Made by a program: the position numbers and the translations under genes
Part shown: positions 43,885-52,720 of the stretch, piece after piece
How the letters are laid out: each line of letters begins with the position of its first letter
Numbering within the stretch: position 1 is the stretch's first letter
The notes under the pieces: model-generated
What the model was told of the DNA's origin: nothing
The model's input: the letters and a program-made list of their open reading frames with translations, nothing else
Databases searched by the model: none
Assembly: GCF_000875895.1 (NCBI RefSeq)
Contig: NZ_JXCF01000020.1
Location: forward strand, 1 to 64,000
Source: Staphylococcus gallinarum
GTDB taxonomy: Bacteria > Bacillota > Bacilli > Staphylococcales > Staphylococcaceae
Direction of reading: 5' to 3'
Length of the DNA: 64,000 nucleotides

Positions 43885-45267
43885 ATGTTAACTAATGAAC
43901 AAATAAACACAACTTTAAATGACCCTATAGACAAAGGATTAATCAATTTCAAATATAAGATTATTGTACTAGATGATGACCCTACAGGAACACAAACGGT
44001 TAAAGATTTACCCGTCTATACAGAGTGGTCACAAGAATTGATAGAAGATGGATTCAAACAAGATAATGCAATGTTCTATATATTAACAAATTCAAGAGCT
44101 TTAAATGAAGCACAGACGATTGAATTACATCAACAAATTAGCAAAAATATCGAAGCTGTTTCGCAAAAGCTAGACCATCCCTATATCGTGGTGAGTAGAG
44201 GTGACTCTACTTTACGTGGTCATTTTTATCTAGAACCTAAGGTGTTAAGTGAAGCGATGGATCAACAATTTGATGCAGTGTTTTACTTACCTGAATTCTT
44301 TGAGGGCAATCGCTTTACATATCATGGTACCCATTACCTAAAGGAAGGAGAGCAATACATCCCTGTTGCGCAAAGTGAGTTTGCAACTGATACTACATTC
44401 GGGTATACAGCAACAACAATGGCGGACTTCATTGAAGAGCAGAGTTTAGGTGAAATAGCAGCAAAGGACGTATACCATATTGATTTGGATACGATACGAC
44501 AACGTGATCAAGCTACGATATGGAATGTATTTGACTCAGTTGCTCATTTCGATGCAGTCGTCGTAGATGCTTTGAATGATGAAGATATGGATTACTTTGT
44601 CAGTTGTTTAACGGCTTATCTAACTGAACATAATAAGCAATTTATGTTTAGAACTGCGGCATCATTTGTTAAATCAATGTGCCAAACACCAGGTGAAATC
44701 ATTAATCTCAATGAACATAGTACGAATGATCATGGTGGTATTATTATCGTTGGCTCCCATGTGAAGAAGACTTCTGCACAATTAAGTCATTTAATAGAAC
44801 ATGCAGCGATTAGCAGTATTGAATTTGATGTAACACAAGTAACGAACGATAAATTGTCAGATTATATTCAGCAACAAGTAAATCAAGTAGAAAATTTGAT
44901 AAAGCAAGGACATGATGTAGTCATCTACACCTCGAGAGATGTCATCAAAACAGAAGATCTTAACAATAATTTGAGTATATCGACAAATATTTCTAATGCA
45001 CTCGTGGCAATTATTCAAGGATTGACTATACAGCCTCGCTTTATCATTGCTAAAGGCGGTATTACTTCTAGTGATGTGGCGACAAAAGGTTTGAACATTA
45101 AGAAGGCTAAAGTAATAGGGCAAATTACACAAGGTGTACCAGTTTGGTTGACTGGTGACGAAGCGAAATACAGTCATATGCCGTATGTTATTTTCCCGGG
45201 AAATATTGGCGAGGAAAGTACTTTGACAGAAGTTTATCATATTAATTCAAAAGATAGAGAGAAATAG
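43885..45267 (+). CDS. Four-carbon acid sugar kinase (DUF1537/OtnK family)
   Basis: The ~460-residue protein has the N-terminal substrate-binding LDDDPTGTQTVKDLPVYT and SRGDSTLRGHF motifs and a C-terminal nucleotide domain with AKGGITSSDVATKGL and VIFPGNIGEESTL. The family phosphorylates 3-oxo-tetronates or D-threonate. The start may be ATG 43882 or 43885. Lies 8 bases after the dehydrogenase and before a GntP permease. The usual third enzyme (OtnC decarboxylase or PdxA2) is not adjacent. Confidence 0.88.
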   Translation: MLTNEQINTTLNDPIDKGLINFKYKIIVLDDDPTGTQTVKDLPVYTEWSQELIEDGFKQDNAMFYILTNSRALNEAQTIELHQQISKNIEAVSQKLDHPYIVVSRGDSTLRGHFYLEPKVLSEAMDQQFDAVFYLPEFFEGNRFTYHGTHYLKEGEQYIPVAQSEFATDTTFGYTATTMADFIEEQSLGEIAAKDVYHIDLDTIRQRDQATIWNVFDSVAHFDAVVVDALNDEDMDYFVSCLTAYLTEHNKQFMFRTAASFVKSMCQTPGEIINLNEHSTNDHGGIIIVGSHVKKTSAQLSHLIEHAAISSIEFDVTQVTNDKLSDYIQQQVNQVENLIKQGHDVVIYTSRDVIKTEDLNNNLSISTNISNALVAIIQGLTIQPRFIIAKGGITSSDVATKGLNIKKAKVIGQITQGVPVWLTGDEAKYSHMPYVIFPGNIGEESTLTEVYHINSKDREK

Positions 45268-45282
45268 AAAGTAGGGGTTCAT

Positions 45283-46644
45283 ATGATGGGAGAAATTTGG
45301 CCACTCGTTGCAGTCGTTATAGGTGTAATCGTATTGTTGATATTGATAATGGGATTGAAACTTAATACATTTATCGCTTTAATTATTACATCTATGGTGA
45401 CAGGTATATTACTTGGTATGAGGCTAGATACAATTGTCACAACAATTGAAAAGGGTATGGGTGACACCTTAGGACACATCGCTATTATATTCGGTTTGGG
45501 TTCAATATTAGGGAAATTATTATCCGATGGTGGTGGTGCAACAAGAATTGCAGATACATTGATTAATGTATTCGGTAAAAAGTATGTTACATGGGCAATG
45601 ATTATTGCTTCATTTATCATAGGTATTTCATTATTTTTAGAAGTTGCATTTGTACTATTGGTACCATTGGTATTTACACTTGCGAAACGTATGAAAATAT
45701 CGAATCTTAAAGTAGGTTTACCTATGGGAACATCGATAGCAGTAACGCATGGATTTTTACCACCGCATCCCGGTCCTGTTGCCATTTCTGAAGGGGTACA
45801 TGCAAATATTGGTCATGTATTAATGTATGGAATCATTATTGGTATACCATTAGCTGCCATCGTTGGTGGAATCTTTCCAAGAATTGCTCTGAAAATTGCA
45901 CCGTCTGCTTTCGAACGCTTAGGTAATCAAGCTGCAGTAGGAGAAGTAAAGGTGCTGAAACATGATCAATTACCAAGTTTTGGTATCAGCTTATTGACTG
46001 CATTGTCTCCAGTTATATTAATGTTACTCGCAACAGTTGTGCAATTAGTCACTGGTAATGAGGATGGACATGCTAAAGGCCTAGAAGGGTTTATTTATTT
46101 TATTGGAACCTCAGTAACTGCAATGTTGATCGCAGTATTATTTGCCATTTATACGATGGGTATACGCAGAAAACAAAGTATGAAAGAAATTATGGATACA
46201 GTAACTAATGCCATTACACCTATTGCAATGTTAATCTTAATTATCGGTGGTGGCGGCACTTTCAAACAAATACTAATTGATGGTGGCGTTGGTGATACGA
46301 TTTCAGAAATATTTAAAGGCAGTGAGATGTCACCACTGATACTAGCTTGGTTGGCTGCAGCATTATTACGTACTGCTTTAGGTTCTACTACCGTAGCAGC
46401 AATATCTTCAGTAGGCATAGTCTTACCTTTATTACAAACAACAGACGTAAATCTGTCATTGGTCGTATTAGCGATTGGAGCGGGAAGTATATTTTGCTCG
46501 CATGTTAATGATGCTGGATTTTGGATGTTTAAAGAATACTTTGGTTTAACAATCAAGGAAACTTTTTTAACATGGACATTATTAGAATCAATACTATCCG
46601 TTGTTGGTTTGGGCTTTATTTTAATATTAAATTTAGTAATTTAA
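45283..46644 (+). CDS. GntP-family permease (gluconate/sugar-acid:H+ symporter)
   Basis: The 453-residue polytopic protein (about 12-14 membrane segments) has THGFLPPHPGPVAI near residue 165 and CSHVNDAGFWMFKEYF near 407, both GntP signatures. Start is ATG 45283 or 45286. As third gene of the dehydrogenase-kinase operon it probably imports a four-carbon sugar acid such as threonate or erythronate instead of gluconate. Confidence 0.9.
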   Translation: MMGEIWPLVAVVIGVIVLLILIMGLKLNTFIALIITSMVTGILLGMRLDTIVTTIEKGMGDTLGHIAIIFGLGSILGKLLSDGGGATRIADTLINVFGKKYVTWAMIIASFIIGISLFLEVAFVLLVPLVFTLAKRMKISNLKVGLPMGTSIAVTHGFLPPHPGPVAISEGVHANIGHVLMYGIIIGIPLAAIVGGIFPRIALKIAPSAFERLGNQAAVGEVKVLKHDQLPSFGISLLTALSPVILMLLATVVQLVTGNEDGHAKGLEGFIYFIGTSVTAMLIAVLFAIYTMGIRRKQSMKEIMDTVTNAITPIAMLILIIGGGGTFKQILIDGGVGDTISEIFKGSEMSPLILAWLAAALLRTALGSTTVAAISSVGIVLPLLQTTDVNLSLVVLAIGAGSIFCSHVNDAGFWMFKEYFGLTIKETFLTWTLLESILSVVGLGFILILNLVI

Positions 46645-46665
46645 TCATACGCTTTATATTAGTGA

Positions 46666-46708
46666 AAATCTTTGTACACACATCATTTGAGGTACGAAGA
46701 TTTTTTTA
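46666..46708 (+). terminator. Terminator after the tetronate-like cassette
   Basis: AAATCTTTGTAC pairs with GTACGAAGATTT and is followed by T residues. Confidence 0.83.
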
Positions 46709-46803
46709 GTTACCTAGCCGATTACATTGACTTAATCTTCAGAAAATGGTAATTTATTACCTATTAAATCAATCGGAATAATAAACGATTTGGAGGAGTC
46801 AAA

Positions 46804-48099
46804 ATGGGGAGAATGAAATTAGGTCTTTTTTTAGCAGGTTACGGGCATCATTTAGCGAGCTGGCGCCATCCAAAGTCAGTAGAACAAGGTCCAGTTGATA
46901 TTGACCATATTGTAAATATCAGTAAAATTGCAGAACGTGGTAAATTCGATTTAGTCTTTTTATCAGATGCTTTATATATAGATGAAACGGCACATCCAGA
47001 TTTGATGAGTCGCTTAGATCCATTCACATTAATGACGATTATAGCGAGAGAAACATCAGATATTGGCTTAGCAGCAACGGTTTCGACAACGTATTCACAA
47101 CCGTTTCACTTGGCGCGTGCATTTAGTTCATTAGATCATGTCAGTGGGGGACGTGCAGCATGGAATATTGTGACTTCAGCAGTCAATAGTACAGCGCAAA
47201 ACTTTAATGGTACTGTCAATGTAGAACATGGATTGAGATATGAACAAGCAGGTGAATTCGTGGATGTTGCCAATAAGTTATGGCATTCATGGGAACAGGA
47301 TGCATTTGTTAAGGACAAGGAACGCGGTGTTTTTGTCGATCAATCCAAATTACAACCAATCAATCATGAAGGCAAATACTATAAAGTGAAAGGTCCACTT
47401 AATTTAGAACGTTCACCTCAAGGTAGCCCGTTATTGATTCAAGCTGGTTCTTCATCAGCAGGTACGGATTTAGCATCACGAGTCGCTGATGTAGTATTTA
47501 CTGCACAAACGAGTGCCGACGAAGCAAAGCACTTTAATGATGGCTTAAGAGATAAAATTGAACAACGCGGTCGTAAACAGACAGACGTATCTATTATGCC
47601 AGGTCTATTTCCAGTAATCGGTGATACAGAAGAGGAAGCACAAGCGAACTATGAAGAATTACAAGATTTAATCTTACCTGAAGAAGGGTTAAAGTTATTA
47701 TCTCCATATGTAGGAGATGTAGATTTATCCAAATATGATTTGAAAATCCCATTTGAGCAAGTGGAGTCTTCCGATGGTAACGGTATTAAAAGTAGATACG
47801 AATTGATTAAAAAAGAAGCAATGGAACAAAATTTAACATTAGAAGATGTAATGAAGAAAATTGCTGGAGCAAGAGGTCACTTTATGGTAGTCGGGACACC
47901 AGAACAAATCGCTGATACTATGCAATATTGGTACGAACAAGGTGCAGCAGATGGCTTTAATATTATGCCACCACTATTACCGACACAATTGGAATTATTT
48001 GTTGATAAAGTAGTACCAATCTTACAACAACGTGGGTTAGCACAGACAGAATATGCTGCAGGTACTTTGAAAGAAAAGTTTGGCCTGGAAAACGATTAG
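46804..48099 (+). CDS. NtaA/DszA-type LLM monooxygenase
   Basis: The 431-residue flavin-dependent monooxygenase has HLASWRHP near residue 17, the FLSDALYIDE loop, SGGRAAWNIVTSA near 115 and GSPLLIQAGSS near 207. These mark the NtaA/SnaA/DszA/EmoA subfamily that oxidises chelators, organosulfur or similar compounds with reduced FMN from a partner reductase. Preceded by GGAGGAG. No reductase gene is adjacent; substrate unknown. Confidence 0.88.
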   Translation: MGRMKLGLFLAGYGHHLASWRHPKSVEQGPVDIDHIVNISKIAERGKFDLVFLSDALYIDETAHPDLMSRLDPFTLMTIIARETSDIGLAATVSTTYSQPFHLARAFSSLDHVSGGRAAWNIVTSAVNSTAQNFNGTVNVEHGLRYEQAGEFVDVANKLWHSWEQDAFVKDKERGVFVDQSKLQPINHEGKYYKVKGPLNLERSPQGSPLLIQAGSSSAGTDLASRVADVVFTAQTSADEAKHFNDGLRDKIEQRGRKQTDVSIMPGLFPVIGDTEEEAQANYEELQDLILPEEGLKLLSPYVGDVDLSKYDLKIPFEQVESSDGNGIKSRYELIKKEAMEQNLTLEDVMKKIAGARGHFMVVGTPEQIADTMQYWYEQGAADGFNIMPPLLPTQLELFVDKVVPILQQRGLAQTEYAAGTLKEKFGLEND

Positions 48100-48154
48100 C
48101 GACCAGATGAAATGACGTATTTGAAATGACGTATTTGAAAAACGATATCTAATG

Positions 48155-48195
48155 AATAACGCTCTCACTGCGTATGGCAGTGAGAGCGTTATTTT
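48155..48195. terminator. Bidirectional terminator, LLM gene / padR
   Basis: AATAACGCTCTCACTG pairs perfectly with CAGTGAGAGCGTTATT around a short loop. It can serve both converging genes. A short 14-bp tandem duplication (48108-48135) precedes it. Confidence 0.85.
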
Positions 48196-48201
48196 GTATG
48201 A

Positions 48202-48717
48202 TTAAATTTCAGCTAAACAAAAATCTAGCCAATCAATATAAGATTGTTCACGTAAAAGGGCCTTCTTTAATATCAAAATGTGTTGCAAATCTGATTTAGC
48301 ATCCAATTGATTGTAAATTGCTTGCAAATGCATTAACTTTTCTTCTTTCTCAATTTTCTTTTGGGTGAGCAATTGATGCTTGCTTTCGTCTTCAAGACTA
48401 TCAAAAAAGTAAACCTTTATTGCAAAAGGGTCTTTATTACTTTCATCTTCTTCAGCATTTTCAATCCAATGAAATAGTGTTGTTCTTCCTAAATCGGTAA
48501 TGCTATAAATCTTTTTAGTCACTTTACTTGTCTCATCAATATTTGAAATATAAATATGTTCACTCTGCAGTAATTTTTTAAGCTCATTATAAATTTGACT
48601 ATGTTTAGCATTCCAAATTTCACCAATGACTTCACTAAATGATTTATAAATTTCATACCCAGTAAGAGAGTGATTATTGAGTAATCCTAAAATTGTATAT
48701 TGAAGCACATTTTTCAT
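48202..48717 (-). CDS. padR: PadR-family repressor of the phenolic acid decarboxylase
   Basis: ATG 48717 follows AGGAGG on the minus strand. The 171-residue protein has the PadR winged helix (residues 1-85, TILGLLNNHSLTGYEIYKSF ... KKIYSITDLGRTTL) and a C-terminal helical (Vir-type) dimerisation domain. It is divergent from padC across two PadR boxes, matching the PadR-padC pairing of Bacillus and lactobacilli where phenolic acids relieve repression. Confidence 0.9.
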   Translation of the reverse strand: MKNVLQYTILGLLNNHSLTGYEIYKSFSEVIGEIWNAKHSQIYNELKKLLQSEHIYISNIDETSKVTKKIYSITDLGRTTLFHWIENAEEDESNKDPFAIKVYFFDSLEDESKHQLLTQKKIEKEEKLMHLQAIYNQLDAKSDLQHILILKKALLREQSYIDWLDFCLAEI

Positions 48718-48763
48718 AAAGTTCCTCCTGTGTTCTTTGACAGAATCAGTGTATAGGATTATC

Positions 48764-48793
48764 ATGTAAATGTAAACATGTAATTAATTACAT
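48764..48793. promoter_or_regulatory. Two overlapping PadR boxes (ATGT-N8-ACAT)
   Basis: Box 1 spans 48764-48779 (ATGT-aaatgtaa-ACAT) and box 2 spans 48778-48793 (ATGT-aattaatt-ACAT). They share two bases. Box 2 is the core of the 20-bp perfect palindrome ACATGTAATTAATTACATGT. They lie directly upstream of the padC ribosome binding site. Confidence 0.85.
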
Positions 48794-48815
48794 GTTTTAG
48801 AAGGAGGAAATGTTT

Positions 48816-49325
48816 ATGAATACACTAAAAGACTTTATTGGAGCACATATGATTTACACATACGACAATGGTTGGGAGTATGAAATGTATGTGAAAAATG
48901 AAAACACAATTGATTATCGAATCCATTCAGGTATGGTTGCCGGTCGTTGGGTAAAAGATCAACAGGCGGACATTGTTCAAATTATTGCAGGTGTCTATAA
49001 AATTTCTTGGACAGAGCCAACAGGCACAGACGTCTCACTCAATTTCGTTCCAGACCAAAATATTATGCACGGCGTGATCTTTTTCCCGAAATGGGTACAT
49101 GAACGTCCAGATATCACAGTATGTTACCAAAATGATTATATTGATTTGATGGAAACATCTAGAGAAAAATATGACACATATCCAAAATATGTTGTTCCTG
49201 AATTCGCTACAATTACTTATGTTGGACAACCCGGTACCAACAATGAGCAAGTTATTGCTGAGGCGCCATATAATGGAATGACTCAAGATATCAGAGATGG
49301 CAAATTTGCTATGTTAAATAACTAG
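48816..49325 (+). CDS. padC: Phenolic acid decarboxylase
   Basis: ATG 48816 is 8 bases from AGGAGG. The 169-residue lipocalin-like beta barrel has the family motifs [17 protein letters not shown] (near 7), [14 protein letters not shown] (near 33) and the catalytic Arg/Glu region [12 protein letters not shown] (near 69). It converts p-coumaric, ferulic or caffeic acid to vinylphenols, a detoxification step. Followed 19 bases on by a DUF3237 protein. Confidence 0.94.
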   Translation: MNTLKDFIGAHMIYTYDNGWEYEMYVKNENTIDYRIHSGMVAGRWVKDQQADIVQIIAGVYKISWTEPTGTDVSLNFVPDQNIMHGVIFFPKWVHERPDITVCYQNDYIDLMETSREKYDTYPKYVVPEFATITYVGQPGTNNEQVIAEAPYNGMTQDIRDGKFAMLNN

Positions 49326-49344
49326 AAAGTAGAGTTGTCTACTA

Positions 49345-49791
49345 ATGATGGAAAAAATATTTGAAATTTCAATGTATGTTGAAGAACCAATCGTGGTTGG
49401 ACAAGATGCACAAGTTGGCAGACGTCAATTGATACCGATAGTCTCAGGTACAGTGAAGAGTAACCAACATTCTGGTCACGTATTGCCAGGTGGTGTTGAT
49501 AGCCAATGTATTGATCCAACAGGAAAATGTACGTTGTCCGCAAGATATGCTATTCAGTTAAATGATGGTGCGACAATTTATATTGAAAACAATGGTATTA
49601 GAACAGTACCTGAAAGTTATAAAGAAAGTGTAATAAATGGTGGATTTGTAGATTCTGAAGTGTATTATTTTCGTACTACGCCCACCTTTGAAACCTATAA
49701 TACGTCATATAAATGGCTAATGGAAAAGATATTTGTCGGTTATGCGACTAGAACAACAGACCGAGTTCTATTAACGATTTATATGGTTTAA
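49345..49791 (+). CDS. DUF3237 family protein, padC operon partner
   Basis: The 148-residue protein shows the DUF3237 beta-barrel pattern (GRRQLIPIVSGTV, GHVLPGGVDSQ, ARYAIQLNDGATIYIENNGIR, YYFRTTPTFE). The ribosome binding site is weak and it lies 19 bases after padC, so it probably depends on padC translation. DUF3237 function is unknown; co-transcription suggests a role with phenolic compounds. Confidence 0.8.
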   Translation: MMEKIFEISMYVEEPIVVGQDAQVGRRQLIPIVSGTVKSNQHSGHVLPGGVDSQCIDPTGKCTLSARYAIQLNDGATIYIENNGIRTVPESYKESVINGGFVDSEVYYFRTTPTFETYNTSYKWLMEKIFVGYATRTTDRVLLTIYMV

Positions 49792-49914
49792 TACGACAGG
49801 TTGAAATTTTATGATACAATTTCAACTTTAAAACTACATCATAATGTGTTCTATGGGTTACTATATTTAAGGATGATTACAGTGAATGCATAATGTATAC
49901 GTAGTTAATCAATG

Positions 49915-49968
49915 AAAAAATGGCAATTTCTACTAAAAATATGGTAGAGATTGCCATTTTTTATGTTG
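49915..49968 (+). terminator. Terminator of the padC operon
   Basis: AAAAAATGGCAATTTCTAC pairs with GTAGAGATTGCCATTTTTT; A- and T-runs allow use from both sides. Confidence 0.85.
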
Positions 49969-50075
49969 AATATTTATGGCGTACATATGAATTTGATAAT
50001 GATTTATATAATAGGGTATGTGAGAAGAATATTTCTGAATAACAAGTGACAATCAAATTAAAGGTGGTTATTATA

Positions 50076-50369
50076 ATGATTCTAGAAGCGGCAATATTAA
50101 ATGTAAAAGAGAATAAAATTGGCGGTTTTGAAGAAACTTTTAGAGAAGCATCAAAAATTATCGCGACAATACCGGGTTATATTCAACATACGTTAAATAA
50201 ATGTATAGAACAAGAAGGGAAATATTTATTACTCGTCGAATGGCAAAGTCTAGAAGACCATACGATTGGTTTTCGAGAATCCGAAGCATACACAACTTGG
50301 AAATCATTATTGCATCATTATTATGAGCCATTTCCTAATGTAGAACACTTTGAAAAAGTAGATTTATAA
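50076..50369 (+). CDS. ABM-domain monooxygenase-like protein
   Basis: ATG 50076 follows AAAGGTGG; the frame is open to 50046 but without such a site. The 97-residue protein has the ABM pattern (MILEAAILNVKE ... YLLLVEWQSLEDH ... FRESEAYTTW ... HYYEPFP). Small proteins of this type act on quinone-like or reactive carbonyl compounds. Its stop codon directly abuts the left copy of the 115-bp direct repeat. Confidence 0.83.
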   Translation: MILEAAILNVKENKIGGFEETFREASKIIATIPGYIQHTLNKCIEQEGKYLLLVEWQSLEDHTIGFRESEAYTTWKSLLHHYYEPFPNVEHFEKVDL

Positions 50370-50484
50370 AAGTAATAACTTAATAGATGTACTAGTAACA
50401 GATGAAATAACAGGCGAAAGTTTACTCGCGCACAAATAATGACGTTCCGATAAGCATATCGGGACGTTTTTTTGATGTTGTAAA
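50370..50484 (+). repeat. Left copy of the 115-bp direct repeat
   Basis: Bases 50370-50484 match 54951-55065 with three mismatches (50373, 50427, 50439), at a constant offset of 4581 bases. The copy starts at the base after the ABM stop codon and contains a sorC-type gene tail and its terminator (stem 50442-50452 with 50457-50467). Confidence 0.95.
50371..50439 (+). pseudogene. 3' remnant of a sorC-family regulator gene
   Basis: Twenty-two codons plus stop reproduce the C-terminus of the regulator at 54094-55023 in frame. Two of the three differences from the intact copy are silent third-base changes; the third turns the last Tyr codon into a TAA stop. There is no start codon or upstream coding sequence, so this is a decayed or recombination-truncated gene end. 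Confidence 0.85.
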
Positions 50485-50539
50485 AGCTAATGTATAGGGA
50501 ATTTTGGTGGAATTTGTAAATTTAATTAAACATTTATAA

Positions 50540-50568
50540 TTGACAGAAAGCGTTTTCTCGTTTATCTT
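50540..50568 (+). promoter_or_regulatory. Promoter with embedded cre site, polyol PTS operon
   Basis: TTGACA (50540-50545), 17 bases and TATCTT (50563-50568) form a promoter. AGAAAGCGTTTTCT (50545-50558), a good CcpA site, lies in the spacer. CcpA binding would block RNA polymerase, so the operon should be shut off by glucose. Confidence 0.75.
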
Positions 50569-50612
50569 TTACATAAGTTCTATATCAGAACAAATGTAAA
50601 GGGGTTGAGTGT

Positions 50613-51866
50613 ATGTCATTATATTCAGATTTATTAGTCAAAGAGGAAAAGAAAGATTTTATACGTGTAGGTGTTATTGGAGCAGGACAAATGGGCCGAG
50701 GATTAATAAGTCAAATATCACAAATACCAGGTATGATTATTGGAGGAATATGTGATATTAGTGATAGTAATATTCAAGTAGCATTAGAAGGTTATCAAAA
50801 ACGTAATCAACATAATCATGAGGTTAAAACATCGACTGATTTTAAAGAAGTCATAAATAGTGACCTGGTTGAAGTTATAGTAGATGCAACGGGTGTTCCT
50901 GAAATAGGTGCACAAATAATGGAGCTTTCATTAGAATCTAATAAGCATTTAGTGTTACTGAATGTTGAGGTAGACATCACAGTTGGATCGATTATGAAAA
51001 AGAAATTTGAAGATAAAGGATTAGTTTATACGGGTTCTGCTGGTGATGAGCCAGGAGTACTTGTCGAATTATATGAATTTGCTAAGTCAATGGGGTTAGA
51101 AGTTGTAGTAGCTGGTAAAGGAAAAAATAATAAATTACAACCATATGCTAATCCAGATTCTTGTTTAGATGAAGCAAAAGCTAAAAAAATGAATCCTAAG
51201 ATGTTAGCTGCTTTTCAAGATGGAACAAAAACTATGGCAGAAATGAATTTATTAAGTAATGCTATAGGATATACCGTTGATATTGATGGTATGCATGGAG
51301 TTGAAGCAAATTTAGATAATGTAAATGAAAAGCTAAACTTGAAAGAATTTGGTGGCGTATTAAATGAATTAGGAGTTGTAGAATATGTAGACGGTTTAGC
51401 ACCAGGCGTATTTGTTATCGTCAAATCTGAAAATGAAATTGTTGATGAAGAATTGAGATATTTATTAAAAGTAGATGAAAGTCACAATGATCATTACACT
51501 CTATATAGACCTTACCATTTAGCAAGTTTAGAAACACCAAATACAATAGCGAAAGTTGCTATGTATAATGATTATTCAATCAAACCTATCAGCGGTCCTA
51601 TTAGTGAAACAATAGCAAGAGCTAAAAAAGATATTAAAAAGGGTGAAGCTATTGATGGTATAGGAGGTTATTGTGTAAGAGGAGAAATAACAAGTCATGA
51701 AAGTATGAAAGAAAAAAATGCATTTCCTATAGGGTTGATTACTAAAGGAACGATAGCACTTAAAGATATAAAAAAGGATGAAATTATAACTTATGAAAAC
51801 ACATCATTAAATAAAGATTCAACTATTTATCGTTTGCGTCAGGAGCAAGATGAGGTGTTTAAATGA
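50613..51866 (+). CDS. COG4091-type oxidoreductase with SAF domain (DRL-like), polyol-phosphate operon
   Basis: The 417-residue protein has an N-terminal Rossmann domain (VGVIGAGQMGRGL near 19, VVDATGVPE near 90), a central homoserine-dehydrogenase-like region (GSAGDEPGV near 142, NPDSCLDEAKAKKMNP near 180) and a C-terminal SAF domain (about 335-410, ARAKKDIKKGEAIDGIGGYCVRGE). This is the family of DRL, the DXR-like reductoisomerase of Brucella. Staphylococci make isoprenoids from mevalonate, so here it more likely acts on an imported polyol phosphate. Preceded by AAAGGGG; overlaps the gutM-like gene by 4 bases. Confidence 0.82.
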   Translation: MSLYSDLLVKEEKKDFIRVGVIGAGQMGRGLISQISQIPGMIIGGICDISDSNIQVALEGYQKRNQHNHEVKTSTDFKEVINSDLVEVIVDATGVPEIGAQIMELSLESNKHLVLLNVEVDITVGSIMKKKFEDKGLVYTGSAGDEPGVLVELYEFAKSMGLEVVVAGKGKNNKLQPYANPDSCLDEAKAKKMNPKMLAAFQDGTKTMAEMNLLSNAIGYTVDIDGMHGVEANLDNVNEKLNLKEFGGVLNELGVVEYVDGLAPGVFVIVKSENEIVDEELRYLLKVDESHNDHYTLYRPYHLASLETPNTIAKVAMYNDYSIKPISGPISETIARAKKDIKKGEAIDGIGGYCVRGEITSHESMKEKNAFPIGLITKGTIALKDIKKDEIITYENTSLNKDSTIYRLRQEQDEVFK

Positions 51867-52183
51867 GCCTGTTTTTAAATATATTAATTATAATTATGGT
51901 TATCCAATTTCTACTAGGGATGCTTCAACTGAGAACAATTAATAAAAAAATAAATGAAATAAAATCAAATTATAGTAAGCAGTACAAAATAAATATTTCA
52001 ATTGAAAGGAAATTTAAGGTTTTTAAAGTTGTATTGATTACTGTATGGAAAGATGAAAGATTAATTAGCATTTACTCAATAGAAAGTAAGATATTTAAAA
52101 TAAAAGTTCGTAATAATGAAAATGTTAAGAATAAAAAGATACAAAGCAATATAAATATGTATCTAAGAGGTGATACGGCATGA
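51863..52183 (+). CDS. gutM: GutM-like glucitol operon activator protein
   Basis: The 106-residue protein has one N-terminal membrane segment (about 2-22) and a basic, beta-rich remainder, as in GutM/SrlM proteins. It overlaps both neighbours by 4 bases (ATGA junctions), so it is translated in a tightly coupled unit with the PTS genes. Confidence 0.75.
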   Translation: MSLFLNILIIIMVIQFLLGMLQLRTINKKINEIKSNYSKQYKINISIERKFKVFKVVLITVWKDERLISIYSIESKIFKIKVRNNENVKNKKIQSNINMYLRGDTA

Positions 52184-52695
52184 ATATAATTGAATGGCTG
52201 GGGAAACACTTTATTGGTTTGTTTGATGAAGGTGGTAAACAATTCACTGAATTATTTACTAGTATCGTTCCTACTTTAGTTGTGTTATTAACATTCACGT
52301 ACGCTATTATTAAGTTTATTGGAGAAGAGAGGGTAACAAAAGCTATACGTGTAACTTCTAAATATACAATTACAAGATATACAATCATGCCAATGTTATC
52401 CGTTTTATTATTAACAAACCCAATGGCATATACTTTTGGGAAATTTGTAGATGAAAAGAAAAAACCAGCTTTTTTTGATTCGCTTGTGACATTTTTACAT
52501 CCTGTTACTTCACTATTTCCTTATGCTAACGCTGGAGAGCTATTTGTTTATTTAGGAATAGCCAATGGTATTCAAAAGGCTGGGTTAGAAACCTCAGAAT
52601 TAGCAGTAAGATACTTCTTAATTGCAATCGTTATAATGTTGATTCGGGGTATGATTACAGAGCGAATTACTGCGTATCTATACAAAAAAATGTAA
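52180..52695 (+). CDS. srlA: PTS glucitol/sorbitol-type EIIC (first membrane subunit)
   Basis: The 171-residue membrane protein has KHFIGLFDEGGKQFTELFTSIVPTLVVLL at the N-terminus and ITRYTIMPMLSVLLLTNPMAYTFGKF near 62, signatures of the EIIC (GutA/SrlA) subunit. It transports and phosphorylates a polyol together with the EIIBC subunit. The stop codon lies inside a second cre-like site. Confidence 0.9.
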   Translation: MNIIEWLGKHFIGLFDEGGKQFTELFTSIVPTLVVLLTFTYAIIKFIGEERVTKAIRVTSKYTITRYTIMPMLSVLLLTNPMAYTFGKFVDEKKKPAFFDSLVTFLHPVTSLFPYANAGELFVYLGIANGIQKAGLETSELAVRYFLIAIVIMLIRGMITERITAYLYKKM

Positions 52696-52704
52696 ACGTT
52701 TTCT
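52691..52704 (+). promoter_or_regulatory. Internal cre-like site between srlA and srlE
   Basis: TGTAAACGTTTTCT fits the CcpA cre consensus except at the last base and overlaps the srlA stop codon. An intragenic site of this kind could act as a roadblock for CcpA-mediated repression of the distal genes. Confidence 0.55.
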
Positions 52705-52720
52705 ATAAGGGGTGATTGAC

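Noticed and set aside
45279-45785. 168-codon minus-strand frame opposite gntP-type permease
   Set aside because: Shadow of the permease; the plus-strand frame carries the real GntP motifs.
48108-48135. 14-bp tandem duplication after the LLM gene
   Set aside because: Short, noncoding, no associated element; probably slippage.
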